A DNA stretch of 64,000 bases from Gemmatimonas phototrophica (GCF_000695095.2 NZ_CP011454.1:1-64000), one strand, 5' to 3'; numbered from the stretch's first letter, positions 8,916 through 18,555 are shown. Translations and numbers: made by a program. The notes: generated by a model from the letters alone, not told the origin.

Positions 8916-10331
8916 ATGACACGGAAGCCATTTTCGCGTCCCGCCTTCGGGACCCTCATTTTCTCGGCTACTGCCGCCCTTCTCCTGGCCGGTTGCGCAC
9001 GCGCGCGCCCCACCGGAGCGAACTCAACCGTACCGACTGCGCCAGGTGGCCCACCAGGGGCCCCGCCATCGGTGCTGGGAGCGCCGGCCGAAATGCAGCG
9101 GCTGTACCGGTCCATGGGACTGGTGGCCGGATCGGGGGCCATCCCCTTCACGGCATCGGTCTCCTTCCTGCGCATGCCGTCTCCGGATTCCACGCTCACC
9201 CTGCTGGCCCTCTCGCTCCCTTCCCGCGCGCTCGGCTTCACGCGCGAAGGCGACCGCTACGCAGCGGGGTACGTGGCGCGCGTGCAGATCCGGCAGGGCG
9301 CCACTCTGGTCCGTACCATCGAAGCCACTGAGCAGGTACGGGTCCCAACCTTCCGGGAAACGTCGCGTTCCGACGAGAGCATCATCTGGCAGCAGTTCGT
9401 GCGCCTCGCGCCCGGCCGCTACACCATGTCGATGAGCGTCAAGGATGAGTCCAGCATCCGCAACTCGAGCGAAGAAGTCTCACTGGAGGTGCCGCGACTG
9501 GCACCGGAGGGGCTTTCGTCACCGGTGCCGGTGTACGAGGCCATTCCACGGCAGAGCGTCGATTCGCTGCCGCGTATTCTGGCCCGCCCGCGGGCCACGG
9601 TGGTCTATGGCATCGATTCCGTGCTCGCGATCTACCTCGACGCCGTAGGGCCCACACCGCCCGCATCGATGCAGGTACGCGTGGTGGGCGACGCGGATAT
9701 TGTGGGCGTGGACACCCTGGTTACGCTGCCGGTGCGCGCCGGCGGCCGCAGCGGTACGGTTGGCATTCTGGTGAATCGACTCGCGGTGGGGATCAACACG
9801 GTGCTGGTCTCGGCGCCCGGGCGCCCCGACACCGCGCGCACTCGCATCCTGGTGTCGCTGGGCGAAGATGTGCCCATTGGCACGTTCGACGAAATGATCG
9901 CCTATTTGCGTCTCTTCACCAACGCCGAGCGGATCAGGGCTTTGCGCGAAGCGGACCTGAGTGCGCGGGCGGCGGCCTGGACGACGTTTCTGCAGGAAAC
10001 CGATCCGGTGCCCGGGACGGCTGAACATGAAGGCATACGTGATTACTTTGCGCGCATCCGCAACGCCAACGTCCGTTTCCGTGATGATGCCGGAGCCGGA
10101 TGGCAGTCGGATCGCGGCACAGCCTTTGTTGCGCTGGGCGATCCGGACAACATTATCGACACCGGGTTGCTCAATCCAAATGAGCGCGTCCGCCAGCAGA
10201 TCTGGGAATATCGCGAGCTTCGTATCCAGCTCATCTTCGTTGACCAGACCGGCTTTGGCCGCTGGCGCCTCAGTGCCCAAAGTCGTGGCGATCTCGACGT
10301 GGCCATTCGTCGCAAGCTCGGCGTCCGCTGA
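8916..10331 (+). CDS. GWxTD-domain lipoprotein
   Basis: The protein has 471 residues and a lipoprotein signal peptide ending LLLAGC. The C-terminal region, with EHEGIRDYFARIRNANVRFRD then GWQSDRGTAFVALGDPDNI and WEYRELRIQLIFVD, matches the GWxTD domain known mainly from Bacteroidota- and Gemmatimonadota-type genomes; here the motif reads GWQSD. Its function is not established. A TATACG hexamer at 8903-8908 lies only seven bases before the ATG, so the transcript may be leaderless. polA follows 29 bases downstream on the same strand. Confidence 0.88.
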   Translation: MTRKPFSRPAFGTLIFSATAALLLAGCARARPTGANSTVPTAPGGPPGAPPSVLGAPAEMQRLYRSMGLVAGSGAIPFTASVSFLRMPSPDSTLTLLALSLPSRALGFTREGDRYAAGYVARVQIRQGATLVRTIEATEQVRVPTFRETSRSDESIIWQQFVRLAPGRYTMSMSVKDESSIRNSSEEVSLEVPRLAPEGLSSPVPVYEAIPRQSVDSLPRILARPRATVVYGIDSVLAIYLDAVGPTPPASMQVRVVGDADIVGVDTLVTLPVRAGGRSGTVGILVNRLAVGINTVLVSAPGRPDTARTRILVSLGEDVPIGTFDEMIAYLRLFTNAERIRALREADLSARAAAWTTFLQETDPVPGTAEHEGIRDYFARIRNANVRFRDDAGAGWQSDRGTAFVALGDPDNIIDTGLLNPNERVRQQIWEYRELRIQLIFVDQTGFGRWRLSAQSRGDLDVAIRRKLGVR

Positions 10332-10360
10332 GTTGCTGCTGAAACGGGAGGGTACGCACC

Positions 10361-13312
10361 ATGGCTGACGTGACCCTCCCGCCGTCCCCGCGACTGTTTC
10401 TGGTGGACGGCTACGCGCTCATCTATCGCGCGTTCTTTGCCCTCATGCAGCGTCCACTCACCACCAGTCGTGGTGAGAACAGTTCCATTGCGTGGGGCGT
10501 CGCCAATTTTCTCAAGCGCCTGCTCAACACGCACAAGCCCGAATTGCTGGCCTGGGTGCACGACAGCGGTGCGACGTTCCGCGACGAGCTGTACCCCGAC
10601 TACAAGGCCACCCGCGAACGGCTCACCGACGATCTGCAGGCCGACTTCGATCAGGGACTCGAGCGCGTCATGCAGCTGCTGGCCGCGTACGACATTCCCG
10701 TGCTCACGGCCGAAGGGTTTGAAGCCGACGACGTGATTGGCACGATGGCGCGCAAGGGAGTGGCTGCCGGCTACAACGTGGTCATCGTGTCCGGCGACAA
10801 GGACTTTCAGCAGCTGGTGCGTCCGGGCGTGTGGCTGCTCAACCCCGGTCGGGGCGGTCCGGCCAGCGTGGAAGAGAACTGGGTGGGCGTGGAGAACGCC
10901 AACGATCGGCTGGGTGTGCCGCCCGAACGCGTCATTGATTATCTGGCACTGGTCGGTGACAGCTCCGACAACGTGCCGGGGGTGAAGGGCATTGGTGAGA
11001 AGGGCGCCATTGAACTGATCAATCAGTTTGGTGCCCTCGAAGAGATCATCGCGCACGTGCACGAGATCACCAAGAAGCGCCCGCGTGAAGCGCTGCTGCA
11101 ATACGAAGCCGAGGCTCGGCTCTCCAAGCAGCTGGTGACCATTCACGAAGACGTTCCGGTGGAGCTTGATCCCACCAAACTCCAGGTGAACGCCCCGAAC
11201 GCCGAGGCGCTGCGGGCGCTGTATCTGGAGCTCGAATTCAGCAGCCTGTTGAAGGACGTTGGAGGCACGGGCGCCACTGCCGGTCCGTCATCGGCCCCGG
11301 CGGCAGCGGCCCCGGCCCCCCCGGCGTCGCGTGCCCCGTCGCTCGCTGATCGCCCGGCGCCACTGCCGGTGGTGCGTGGCGAGAGCGGCGTGCCGGTGCT
11401 CGCCGATGCCGTGTATCGCACGGTGGATTCGCTCGACGCCCTGACGGCGTTGCTGGCCCGCGTGCGCGAGGTGCCGTACATCGCCATTGATACGGAAACC
11501 ATTACCGACGCCGACGCGCCGTACGCCATTGATGCCATGCGCGCGCAGCTGGTGGGGCTGTCCGTGGCGGTGCGCGCCGGCGAGGCGTACTACCTGCCGT
11601 TCCGTCATCGGCGTGAGGATGGTGGTGGCAATCTCGCGTTGCTGTCGGGAGACGCGGGCATTGCGGGGCAGCGCATCAACGCGGGCGCGCCGGAGCCGGT
11701 CAATCTGCCGTCGTTCGACAGCGCGGCGTGTGCGCCGCTGCGCGCGATGCTCGAAGACGCCAGCGTGAAAAAAATTGCGCAGAACGCCAAGTACGATGTG
11801 CTGGTGCTGCGCGGCGCCGGGGTGCGACTGGCCGGGCTGGAGTTCGACACCATGCTGGCCAGCTACGTGCTCGATCCGGGACGTCGCTCGCACGGGTTGG
11901 ACTTGCTGGCGCTGGAGTTTCTTGGGCACACCATGACGGCGTATGAACAGCTGTGTGGCAAGGGCAAAACGCAGCTGGGCTTCGATGTGGTGCCGGTGGA
12001 TGCCGCGCGCGATTATTCGTGTGAGGACGTAGACGTCACCATGCGTATGCGGGGCGTGCTGGAGCCGCTGCTGGCGAGCCACGAGATGCTGTCGCTGTTG
12101 CTGACCATGGAAGTGCCACTCGTGTCGGTGCTGGCCGATATGGAGTACGATGGCATTGCCATCAATCTCGCATGGTTCGACAGTCTCAAGACACGCTTCA
12201 GGGCCGAGCGGGAGCGCGTGGAGCAGGCCATCTACGCGGAAGCGGGGCACGAGTTCAACATCAACTCCAATCCGCAGCTGCGCACGGTGCTTTTTGAGGA
12301 GCTGGGGCTGCCGGTCAAGAAGAAAACAGCCACGGGACCAAGTACCGATGCCAGTGTGTTGCAGGAGCTGGCCGAAGAGGGGCACACCCTGCCCACGCTG
12401 CTGATGGAATACCGCGAGATCTTCAAGCTGGAAGGCACGTACATCGACGCGTTGCCACGGCTTGTGCATCCGCGCGATCATCGATTGCACACGTCGTACA
12501 ACCAGACCGTTGCCGCCACGGGTCGCCTGTCGAGTTCAGATCCGAATCTGCAGAACATTCCCAGCCGCCGTGAACTGGGTCGCGAGATTCGTCGGGGCTT
12601 TGTGCCGCGCGAGGGATGGCGGCTGCTCAGTGCCGACTACTCGCAGATCGAGTTACGATTGCTCGCGCACTTGAGCGCCGACCCGGCGTTCGTGACGGCG
12701 TTCAGGGCCGGTGGGGACATTCACAAGCAGACCGCGGCGATCATTTTTGGGGTCTCGCTAGTGGATGTCACCAGCGAGATGCGCGCACGCGCCAAGACGA
12801 TCAACTTCGCGACCATTTACGGGCAGGGAGCGCACGCGCTGTCGCGTCAGCTGCGCATTTCGCACGCGGAAGCGAAGGCGTTCATCGACACGTACTTCGA
12901 GCGCTTTGCCGGGGTGAAGGGCTTCCTCGACGACTGTGTCACGGTGGCCAAACAGAAGGGGTACGTGGAGACGCTGTTCAAGCGGCGTCGGTACATCCCC
13001 GAGCTCAAGGAGCGGAACTTCAATATCCGCGCCTTTGGCGAGCGGGTGGCCGCCAACGCGCCCATTCAGGGCTCGGCGGCCGACCTGATCAAGATTGCCA
13101 TGATTCGCGTGCACGAGGCGCTGGCCAGCGAGGGGCTGGCGGCGCGCATGCTGCTCCAGGTGCACGACGAACTCGTGTTCGAGCTGCCCCCGGAGGAAGA
13201 GGGGGCGTTGGCGGCGCTCGTGAAGCGGGAAATGGAGGGGGCGGCGACCCTCAATGTGCCCCTCCTGGTGGAGATGGGGATCGGCACCGATTGGGTATCG
13301 GCCAAGTCGTGA
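10361..13312 (+). CDS. polA: DNA polymerase I
   Basis: PolA fills gaps and removes RNA primers in replication and repair. The 983-residue protein has all three domains: the 5' nuclease (about residues 5-300, starting LFLVDGYALIYRAFFAL), a Pro/Ala-rich linker (about 304-342), a 3'-5' proofreading exonuclease with intact acidic residues (DTET, Asp377 and Glu379), and the polymerase domain with motif A DYSQIELR (Asp759) and motif C VHDELVFE (Asp936). The exonuclease domain looks slightly enlarged by a segment around residues 420-450. Proofreading should be active, which not all bacterial PolA retain. Confidence 0.98.
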   Translation: MADVTLPPSPRLFLVDGYALIYRAFFALMQRPLTTSRGENSSIAWGVANFLKRLLNTHKPELLAWVHDSGATFRDELYPDYKATRERLTDDLQADFDQGLERVMQLLAAYDIPVLTAEGFEADDVIGTMARKGVAAGYNVVIVSGDKDFQQLVRPGVWLLNPGRGGPASVEENWVGVENANDRLGVPPERVIDYLALVGDSSDNVPGVKGIGEKGAIELINQFGALEEIIAHVHEITKKRPREALLQYEAEARLSKQLVTIHEDVPVELDPTKLQVNAPNAEALRALYLELEFSSLLKDVGGTGATAGPSSAPAAAAPAPPASRAPSLADRPAPLPVVRGESGVPVLADAVYRTVDSLDALTALLARVREVPYIAIDTETITDADAPYAIDAMRAQLVGLSVAVRAGEAYYLPFRHRREDGGGNLALLSGDAGIAGQRINAGAPEPVNLPSFDSAACAPLRAMLEDASVKKIAQNAKYDVLVLRGAGVRLAGLEFDTMLASYVLDPGRRSHGLDLLALEFLGHTMTAYEQLCGKGKTQLGFDVVPVDAARDYSCEDVDVTMRMRGVLEPLLASHEMLSLLLTMEVPLVSVLADMEYDGIAINLAWFDSLKTRFRAERERVEQAIYAEAGHEFNINSNPQLRTVLFEELGLPVKKKTATGPSTDASVLQELAEEGHTLPTLLMEYREIFKLEGTYIDALPRLVHPRDHRLHTSYNQTVAATGRLSSSDPNLQNIPSRRELGREIRRGFVPREGWRLLSADYSQIELRLLAHLSADPAFVTAFRAGGDIHKQTAAIIFGVSLVDVTSEMRARAKTINFATIYGQGAHALSRQLRISHAEAKAFIDTYFERFAGVKGFLDDCVTVAKQKGYVETLFKRRRYIPELKERNFNIRAFGERVAANAPIQGSAADLIKIAMIRVHEALASEGLAARMLLQVHDELVFELPPEEEGALAALVKREMEGAATLNVPLLVEMGIGTDWVSAKS

Positions 13313-13411
13313 TGCCATAAGCGCTTGCCTTCAATCACGAACCATCCGGTCTTGCAATGTGCAGGAAGTTCCGGGGTGTGCGAGAGAGGGTGCTGTTCAA
13401 GAAACCGGAAC

Positions 13412-13452
13412 AAGAATCCCAAGTCGTTGCTATTCAACGGCTTGGGATTCTT
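13412..13452 (+). repeat. Perfect stem-loop between polA and the pilin gene
   Basis: AAGAATCCCAAG (13412-13423) pairs perfectly with CTTGGGATTCTT (13441-13452), and inside it CGTTG pairs with CAACG around a five-base loop. That gives 17 pairs with one T/G step between stems. There is no U tract. It lies 100 bases after polA and 120 bases before the pilin start, so it could be a polA terminator or a structured pilin leader. Confidence 0.7.
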
Positions 13453-13572
13453 GCTGAACGCGGCATCAGGATTGCTATACACGAGGACGTCTGCGGGATT
13501 CTGCCGCGCACGGCGTCCCGCTTCCTAATGTCTGCCCGGCCCCTCCGCCGGTTCCGTCCAGAGGCACTGCAC

Positions 13573-13956
13573 ATGCGATCCACCCGCCAGGGCTTCACGC
13601 TCATCGAACTGCTGATTGTGGTCGTGATCATCGGCATTCTTGCCGCGATCGCGATTCCGAAGTTCCAGACCACCAAGGGCAAGGCGTACGCCTCGACCAT
13701 CAAGAGTGATCTGAAGAACCTCACCAGCGTGCAGGAGGACTACTTCTACTTCAATGAGACGTACGCCAACGCGATGGGGCTGGTGAACTTCGACGGCACG
13801 GACGGCGTGACGATCACGATTGCCGAGGCCGATGGGCGGGGGTGGTCGGCGACCGCCACGCATCCGGCGGCGTTTCCGCTAACTTGTGCCGTGTACTACG
13901 GCGATGCCGCGCCCCTGTCGCCCGCGACAAAGGAAGGGGTCATCGAGTGCCAATAA
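13573..13956 (+). CDS. Type IV pilin-like protein (prepilin)
   Basis: The 127-residue protein begins MRSTRQGFTLIELLIVVVII. This is a type III prepilin signal, cleaved after Gly7 with methylation of the new Phe, and with the conserved Glu5 of the mature protein. A hydrophobic assembly helix (GILAAIAIPKF) follows, then a small globular domain with two Cys residues near the end (LTCAVYYG and IECQ) that could form the C-terminal disulfide loop of pilins. The start at 13573 was chosen because the signal begins there; the open frame upstream is unrelated. It is probably a major pilin or a pseudopilin; the assembly genes are elsewhere. Confidence 0.93.
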   Translation: MRSTRQGFTLIELLIVVVIIGILAAIAIPKFQTTKGKAYASTIKSDLKNLTSVQEDYFYFNETYANAMGLVNFDGTDGVTITIAEADGRGWSATATHPAAFPLTCAVYYGDAAPLSPATKEGVIECQ

Positions 13957-14008
13957 CGTCTTGAGCGAACTCCCCCCCATCGCGAAGGACCCCGACTCCC
14001 GCCGGCGC

Positions 14009-14323
14009 ATGATGCGCCTGCGGGAGCTGACGTTTGCACAGGGGTGCCGCGAATTTGCGCTCCGCAAAGCGGGGATGATTCACGCCATGGACGGTGGCCT
14101 CTGGCTGCATCGCCACGTGTGGAAAGGGGAGCCGCTGGTTCATTTGGTCAGTACCGATCGCGCACGGCTGGTGGCGTTCGGAACGGCACTGGGGCTCCCG
14201 GAACACCGCCTGCAATACAAGCCGCTCAAGGACCCGCGCAGCGAGCTGCGGCGGGAAGCCTGGCACTGGGATCTCGGTGGCCCGGTGTATCCGCCGTTGG
14301 ATGCACGGCTGTTGACCCCCTGA
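14009..14323 (+). CDS. Small hypothetical protein, DUF4031-like
   Basis: About 104 residues. The central pattern LVHLVSTDRARLVAFGTALGL, then LQYKPLKDP and WHWDL, resembles the DUF4031 layout (HL..D...L..FA..LGL...W.Q.KP ... HYD), a small uncharacterised family. The start is uncertain: ATG 14009 is used, but a TTG at 13961, five bases after the pilin stop, is also in frame. No good ribosome binding site is seen for either. Function unknown. Confidence 0.6.
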   Translation: MMRLRELTFAQGCREFALRKAGMIHAMDGGLWLHRHVWKGEPLVHLVSTDRARLVAFGTALGLPEHRLQYKPLKDPRSELRREAWHWDLGGPVYPPLDARLLTP

Positions 14324-14356
14324 TCCCGCGCCGGTGCGTCCTGGGCGAGGCGCGCG

Positions 14357-15721
14357 TCAGGCGCTGATCACGGCCCGTTCGAGGTCGCCGGCTTCGCGGC
14401 GAATAGCGTCGGCTTCGCCAATGAGCCCCCGCTGCAGCTCCGGTTCGCGACGAAAGACGAAATAGGCCCGCATACGGGCGCGGGCTCGGCGCATGCGGTC
14501 TCCGTAGCGCAAATCGCTGCTGGCCGACGGCACCAGGGTGGCCAGAAACAGCAGGGCCCACCACGGCCCGGCCAACCACCAGACGGCCGCCGTTTGCACC
14601 ACATAGGCGCCCAGCACGAGGAAGAGCCCCAGCACCAGGGTGTTCATGGCGGGTTCGTCGCGGGATGTCACGTTACGCAGCGCCAACCGTCGGGCGAGCT
14701 GGATGGGCACCAGATGCGTGAGTCGGCCCCAGAGCCCCACGGGCGCCAGAATTGTTGCCAGCAACAGCTCACGCAGGGCGAACCGGACACCGGGCGTGGC
14801 CTCGGCACTGATGGTCACGTCGTGCACGTCGAGAGCGCGCTGCTCGAGTTGGGCGCGGAACGCCCGGATGCGGGCTTCCAGGGCCACCGCCCGGCGCTCC
14901 AGGGCGGCGTTCTGTTTTTCGCGCATTGTCTGTTGGGCGCGATCGAGGCGCTTCACCACCGCGAGGGTGGAGCCCAGGGATGTCTCTTCGTCGCTCAGCG
15001 ATGGCACGGGCTCCAGCAACGCCGCCAGCGTGCTGCCAACGGTGTGCAGTCGTTCGGCGTCTTCGGCCGATGCAAAGTTGAGCGTGACGGCGGCCAGACG
15101 TTCTGCCACGATGTGCGTGAGGGTACTGACCTGCACGTTGGCCGCCAGCAGCGCATCCACCTCAATGGGCTCACCCACCTGCACGAGGACACGCGAGCGT
15201 GGCTGTTCCTTGCGTTCAAACAGGAGGCCTACGGGCACGATGCGAATGCCCTGCACCCCGAACTGTTGTGCGGCGTGCACCGTCATGCGGGCGAGCCCGG
15301 TGCGCAGGGGGGCCATGCGGGGGTCATCATGACTCTTGCCCTCGGGGAAGATCACGATGGCGGCGTGTTGGGCGAGGGCCTGCGCCACCGCATCAAAGGA
15401 GGCCGCGTTGCGCGCGGGATCATTCGCCGCGTCGCTCCCCTGTTTGGCTTCGTCGGCTGCGCGCCGCAGCGGCACAACGCCTACGCGAGTAAAGAAGCGG
15501 GCGGCGATGGGGTTGGCGAAGATGGTGGCCTTGGCGGTAAAGCCAACGCGCCGCGGCGCGACGGCGCCCACGACCATGGCATCCACCAGCGCATTGGGGT
15601 GGTTGACCGCCAGGAAAATGGGGCCCTCGCGCGGAATGCGTTGCAGCCCCGTGGTACTGACGCTGCGGTAGTACCACCGCAGCGCCACACGGACCACAGG
15701 CAACAGCACTTCATAGAGCAC
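14357..15721 (-). CDS. PlsC-type lysophospholipid acyltransferase with C-terminal membrane segments
   Basis: The protein has 454 residues. The N-terminal acyltransferase domain shows the active-site block NHPNALVDAMVVG (about residues 38-50) and the acceptor block FPEGKSHDDP, as in glycerophosphate acyltransferases. A long charged, probably helical middle section (RAQQTMREKQNAALERRAVALEARIRAF) follows, then hydrophobic stretches in the last 130 residues. The substrate is unknown. A paralogue with the same architecture lies at 60741-62099. The gene is on the same strand as the MFS permease upstream, 14 bases away. Confidence 0.88.
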   Translation of the reverse strand: MLYEVLLPVVRVALRWYYRSVSTTGLQRIPREGPIFLAVNHPNALVDAMVVGAVAPRRVGFTAKATIFANPIAARFFTRVGVVPLRRAADEAKQGSDAANDPARNAASFDAVAQALAQHAAIVIFPEGKSHDDPRMAPLRTGLARMTVHAAQQFGVQGIRIVPVGLLFERKEQPRSRVLVQVGEPIEVDALLAANVQVSTLTHIVAERLAAVTLNFASAEDAERLHTVGSTLAALLEPVPSLSDEETSLGSTLAVVKRLDRAQQTMREKQNAALERRAVALEARIRAFRAQLEQRALDVHDVTISAEATPGVRFALRELLLATILAPVGLWGRLTHLVPIQLARRLALRNVTSRDEPAMNTLVLGLFLVLGAYVVQTAAVWWLAGPWWALLFLATLVPSASSDLRYGDRMRRARARMRAYFVFRREPELQRGLIGEADAIRREAGDLERAVISA

Positions 15722-15735
15722 GCGGTGCGATTCCG

Positions 15736-17106
15736 CTACACGCCGTGCGTGCGGGCATCCGCCTCGCGCGCCATGCGTTCACCGTCCTTGATGTTCACCA
15801 GCGACAGCAAGGCGCCGCCCACCACGAAGAAGGCGATGACCCAGAGAATGGCGCCACGACTGCTGCCGGTTTCGCCAATGGCGACACTGAAGACGAGTGG
15901 TCCGAGAATGCCGCCGAACTTTTCAAAGACGCTGTAGAAGCCGAAGAATTCCCCGCTCTTGTGCTTGGGCACCATGCTGGCGAAGAGCGATCGGCTGAGT
16001 GCTTGCGTGCCGCCTTGTACGGTGCCCACCAGCACCGCGAGGATATAGAACTCGCGCGCACTGTTGATACCGTACGCGAAGATGCAGATGCCGGTGTACA
16101 CCGCGAGACCCAGCAGGATGGACAACTTGGTCCCCAGCTTTCCCGCCAGTGTGCCAAAGGCGAAGGCGAAGGGAATGCCGACAAACTGCACGATGAGAAT
16201 GGCGGCAATGAGATCCTGCCGCGCAATACCAATCTCGGTGCCGTAGGCAGTCGCCATCTTGATGATGGTCTGAATGCCATCGTTGTAGATCGTGAAGGCG
16301 AGCATGGTCAGGAACGCCTGCTTGTAATGCCGCAATTCACGCAGCGTTTCACCGAGGCGGCTGAAGGCGACCAGCACGGCGTTGCCCCGTGGCACTTCAT
16401 CCGCTTCAATGACTCGTGCCGGTTCACGCACCCCCCGGAACAACGGGATGCTGAAGAGCAGCCACCAGAAACCGACCGAAACGAACGCGAGCCGCGCCGG
16501 GAGCGTGGCCTGTTCACGGGGCAGGTTGTCGCCAACCGGCAGGCCGAGCAACGCCGGATTACTGATCCAGGCCAGATTCAACGCCAGCAACACCCCACCG
16601 CCGATGTAGCCGAATGCGTAGGCCGCGGTGGAGACCCGGTCGATTTCATCGTGACGCGCAATGTGCGGCAGCAACGACTCGTAAAAGGTCATGCTGCCGG
16701 TTGCTCCGGCCATGGACAACACAAACAGGGTGGCGGCCAGAAACAGGTCACCATGCTGGATGAAGTACATGCCCATCGTGGCAAACACGCCCAGCATCAT
16801 GAAGACTGCGAGGAATTTTTTCTTGGCGGCCTGATAATCCGCGACGGCACCGAGGATGGGCCCGAGGATGGCAATCACCACGGCCGCAACGGTATTCGCG
16901 TTGGCCAGTGATTGGGTGGCGGACTCTGGAGTGCCGTTCGCCCCCGCCACGGAGATGAAGTAAATCGGAAAGACCGCCGTCATGATGACGGTCTGCATGG
17001 CCGATACGGCCCAGTCGTACATGGCCCAGGCGCGCAGCTCCGGCCGGTGTAGTCCTAGTGCGCTGAGAATTCCCTTGGGGGCGGTCGGTGCCGCGTTGGT
17101 AGTCAT
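15736..17106 (-). CDS. MFS permease, UMF1 / Atg22-like family
   Basis: This is a 456-residue integral membrane transporter with about 12 hydrophobic segments. The N-terminus LRAWAMYDWAVSAMQTVIMTAVFPIYF is typical of the UMF1/Atg22-like branch of the major facilitator superfamily, whose bacterial substrates are mostly undefined. ATG 17106 is preferred over a TTG nine bases upstream because GAGG lies ten bases before it. The acyltransferase follows downstream in the same orientation, a probable two-gene operon. Confidence 0.88.
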   Translation of the reverse strand: MTTNAAPTAPKGILSALGLHRPELRAWAMYDWAVSAMQTVIMTAVFPIYFISVAGANGTPESATQSLANANTVAAVVIAILGPILGAVADYQAAKKKFLAVFMMLGVFATMGMYFIQHGDLFLAATLFVLSMAGATGSMTFYESLLPHIARHDEIDRVSTAAYAFGYIGGGVLLALNLAWISNPALLGLPVGDNLPREQATLPARLAFVSVGFWWLLFSIPLFRGVREPARVIEADEVPRGNAVLVAFSRLGETLRELRHYKQAFLTMLAFTIYNDGIQTIIKMATAYGTEIGIARQDLIAAILIVQFVGIPFAFAFGTLAGKLGTKLSILLGLAVYTGICIFAYGINSAREFYILAVLVGTVQGGTQALSRSLFASMVPKHKSGEFFGFYSVFEKFGGILGPLVFSVAIGETGSSRGAILWVIAFFVVGGALLSLVNIKDGERMAREADARTHGV

Positions 17107-17169
17107 GGGACACAATCCTCTGGGGCGGCGCGGTCGCTGTCCAGTACGTCGTATGACATACTTCTGTGC

Positions 17170-18144
17170 ATGTTGCCACGGCCATTCTGCGGGTTGTCCC
17201 GTCTGCGTGCGGTACGCCTTGCCCCGATCCTGATGCTCTTTGCCTGTGATCGTCCGGCACCGGCGGTGTCGGACGACTCCGTGCGGGCGGTGGCCGATAG
17301 TTCGGGGATGGACAGTACGCGCCTGCCGGACACGCCGAATGGCTGGGAGGCAGACGCCGGCCCTTTCGTGGTGCTCCCCACGGTGGATGGCGGGCTGCTG
17401 GCCGGATCGCTGCTACGCCCCGACGCTACCGATTCCACGGTGGCCGACACCACCGGGGTGGGGGCGCTGCTGGGAGACGGACGGCTTGATCTGTTCTCGC
17501 GGGCGGGCAAGGTGGCTGTCGTTCGCATGAGTGTGGAAACCAGCCGCGGGGAGGACGCGGGGTGCAGCGCCTGGCCGGTGGCTCGATTTGGCGTGGACGC
17601 GGGGGTCACGCTGGGACCGTGGACCGCGGCCTTTGCCGCCGGTCGGGTGGTCGCGATGCCGCTCGACTCCATTGAAGGGCTCGCGTCGCGCGATTCAATG
17701 CAGCTGGCGGCCAACCTCACGCGGCTGGCGTCCCGCCTTCCGGACGATACCAGCGCCACCTTCCGCGGACTGCCGTTTGTCGTGCTGCGCGCCTGGCGTG
17801 CGCGCGAGGGTGACAGTGCCAGCGCGGGTGGGTTTGTCGTCACCACGCTCGCCCGTCGGGTGAATCAGGAAGACAATCCTGTGGAAGAGCGGCTCGTGCT
17901 GGTGATCGATGCCCAAGGGGCGGATGCCACCACGTGGCGCGTGGGGTGGCACGAGCGCGCATCGGGGCGGGAGGAAGAGTTGGTGGTGGCGGAACCCTTG
18001 CTGGCGTACCGCATCACTGGCGCCAGTGAGCCGCGTCTGCTCTTTGGTCGCGATGATGGCGTGGCGCTCAGCGCCGCCGTGCTGTCGCGCCGTGGTGGTG
18101 TGTGGCGGGTGCTCTGGGAGAGCGCCATTGCCGGGTGCAACTGA
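17170..18144 (+). CDS. Hypothetical lipoprotein
   Basis: The protein has 324 residues with an N-terminal signal ending LMLFAC, consistent with lipidation at Cys26, and then a mature domain rich in Ala, Asp and Val. I recognise no motif or family. It is divergent from the MFS permease across 63 bases and converges on the HxlR gene. Confidence 0.75.
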   Translation: MLPRPFCGLSRLRAVRLAPILMLFACDRPAPAVSDDSVRAVADSSGMDSTRLPDTPNGWEADAGPFVVLPTVDGGLLAGSLLRPDATDSTVADTTGVGALLGDGRLDLFSRAGKVAVVRMSVETSRGEDAGCSAWPVARFGVDAGVTLGPWTAAFAAGRVVAMPLDSIEGLASRDSMQLAANLTRLASRLPDDTSATFRGLPFVVLRAWRAREGDSASAGGFVVTTLARRVNQEDNPVEERLVLVIDAQGADATTWRVGWHERASGREEELVVAEPLLAYRITGASEPRLLFGRDDGVALSAAVLSRRGGVWRVLWESAIAGCN

Positions 18145-18168
18145 GTCATCACTCCCGCACCGGCACCG

Positions 18169-18513
18169 TCAGGGAGCCGTGTCGCGCGTTGCCCGGTAGT
18201 CCAGGCCCCACTGCCGCAGCGCCTCAATGGCCGGTAGTGCGGTGCGCCCCAACGCGGAAATGGTGTAGTCCACATGCGGCGGTACCACGGGATGCACAGT
18301 GCGTGTCAGCAGGCGCGCCTCCTCCAGCTCCCGCAACTGCTGGGTGAGCATCTTGTGGGAGACCCGCTTGAGATCGCGGTGCAGTTCGTTGTAGCGCCAG
18401 CTGCGCTGATTGAGCCGCCAGAGAATGGGCATCTTCCACTTCCCGCCAATGGCGTGCAACGCCAGTTCGACGGGGCTCTGAAAGGTCTGGCCTTCGAAAA
18501 CAAATTCGGGCAT
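18169..18513 (-). CDS. HxlR-family winged-helix regulator
   Basis: This 114-residue protein covers the whole HxlR fold: ALHAIGGKWKMPILWRLNQ, then RYNELHRDLKRVSHKMLTQQLRELEEARLLTRTV with the recognition helix, and a C-terminal dimerisation helix. Many thiol- or quinone-sensing members carry CPVE before the first helix; here it reads SPVE, so the redox cysteine is absent and no other Cys is present. It is divergent from the DJ-1-like gene, and a near-palindrome lies in the shared promoter region. It probably controls that gene and itself. Confidence 0.92.
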   Translation of the reverse strand: MPEFVFEGQTFQSPVELALHAIGGKWKMPILWRLNQRSWRYNELHRDLKRVSHKMLTQQLRELEEARLLTRTVHPVVPPHVDYTISALGRTALPAIEALRQWGLDYRATRDTAP

Positions 18514-18531
18514 GTCACTCTCTAAATGGTA

Positions 18532-18555
18532 AGTATCACCCCAAAAGGTGCATAC
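18532..18555. promoter_or_regulatory. Probable HxlR operator
   Basis: AGTATCACC (18532-18540) and GGTGCATACT (18546-18555) form an inverted repeat with one extra base in the right arm. It sits in the divergent promoter region, 19 bases upstream of the regulator start and about 60 bases before the DJ-1-like start. The assignment is inference from position. Confidence 0.5.

Noticed and set aside
13430-13460. Possible sigma-54 promoter (TTGC box) before the pilin gene
   Set aside because: No GG dinucleotide at the required ten-base spacing from the GC; the TTGC belongs to the hairpin arm.
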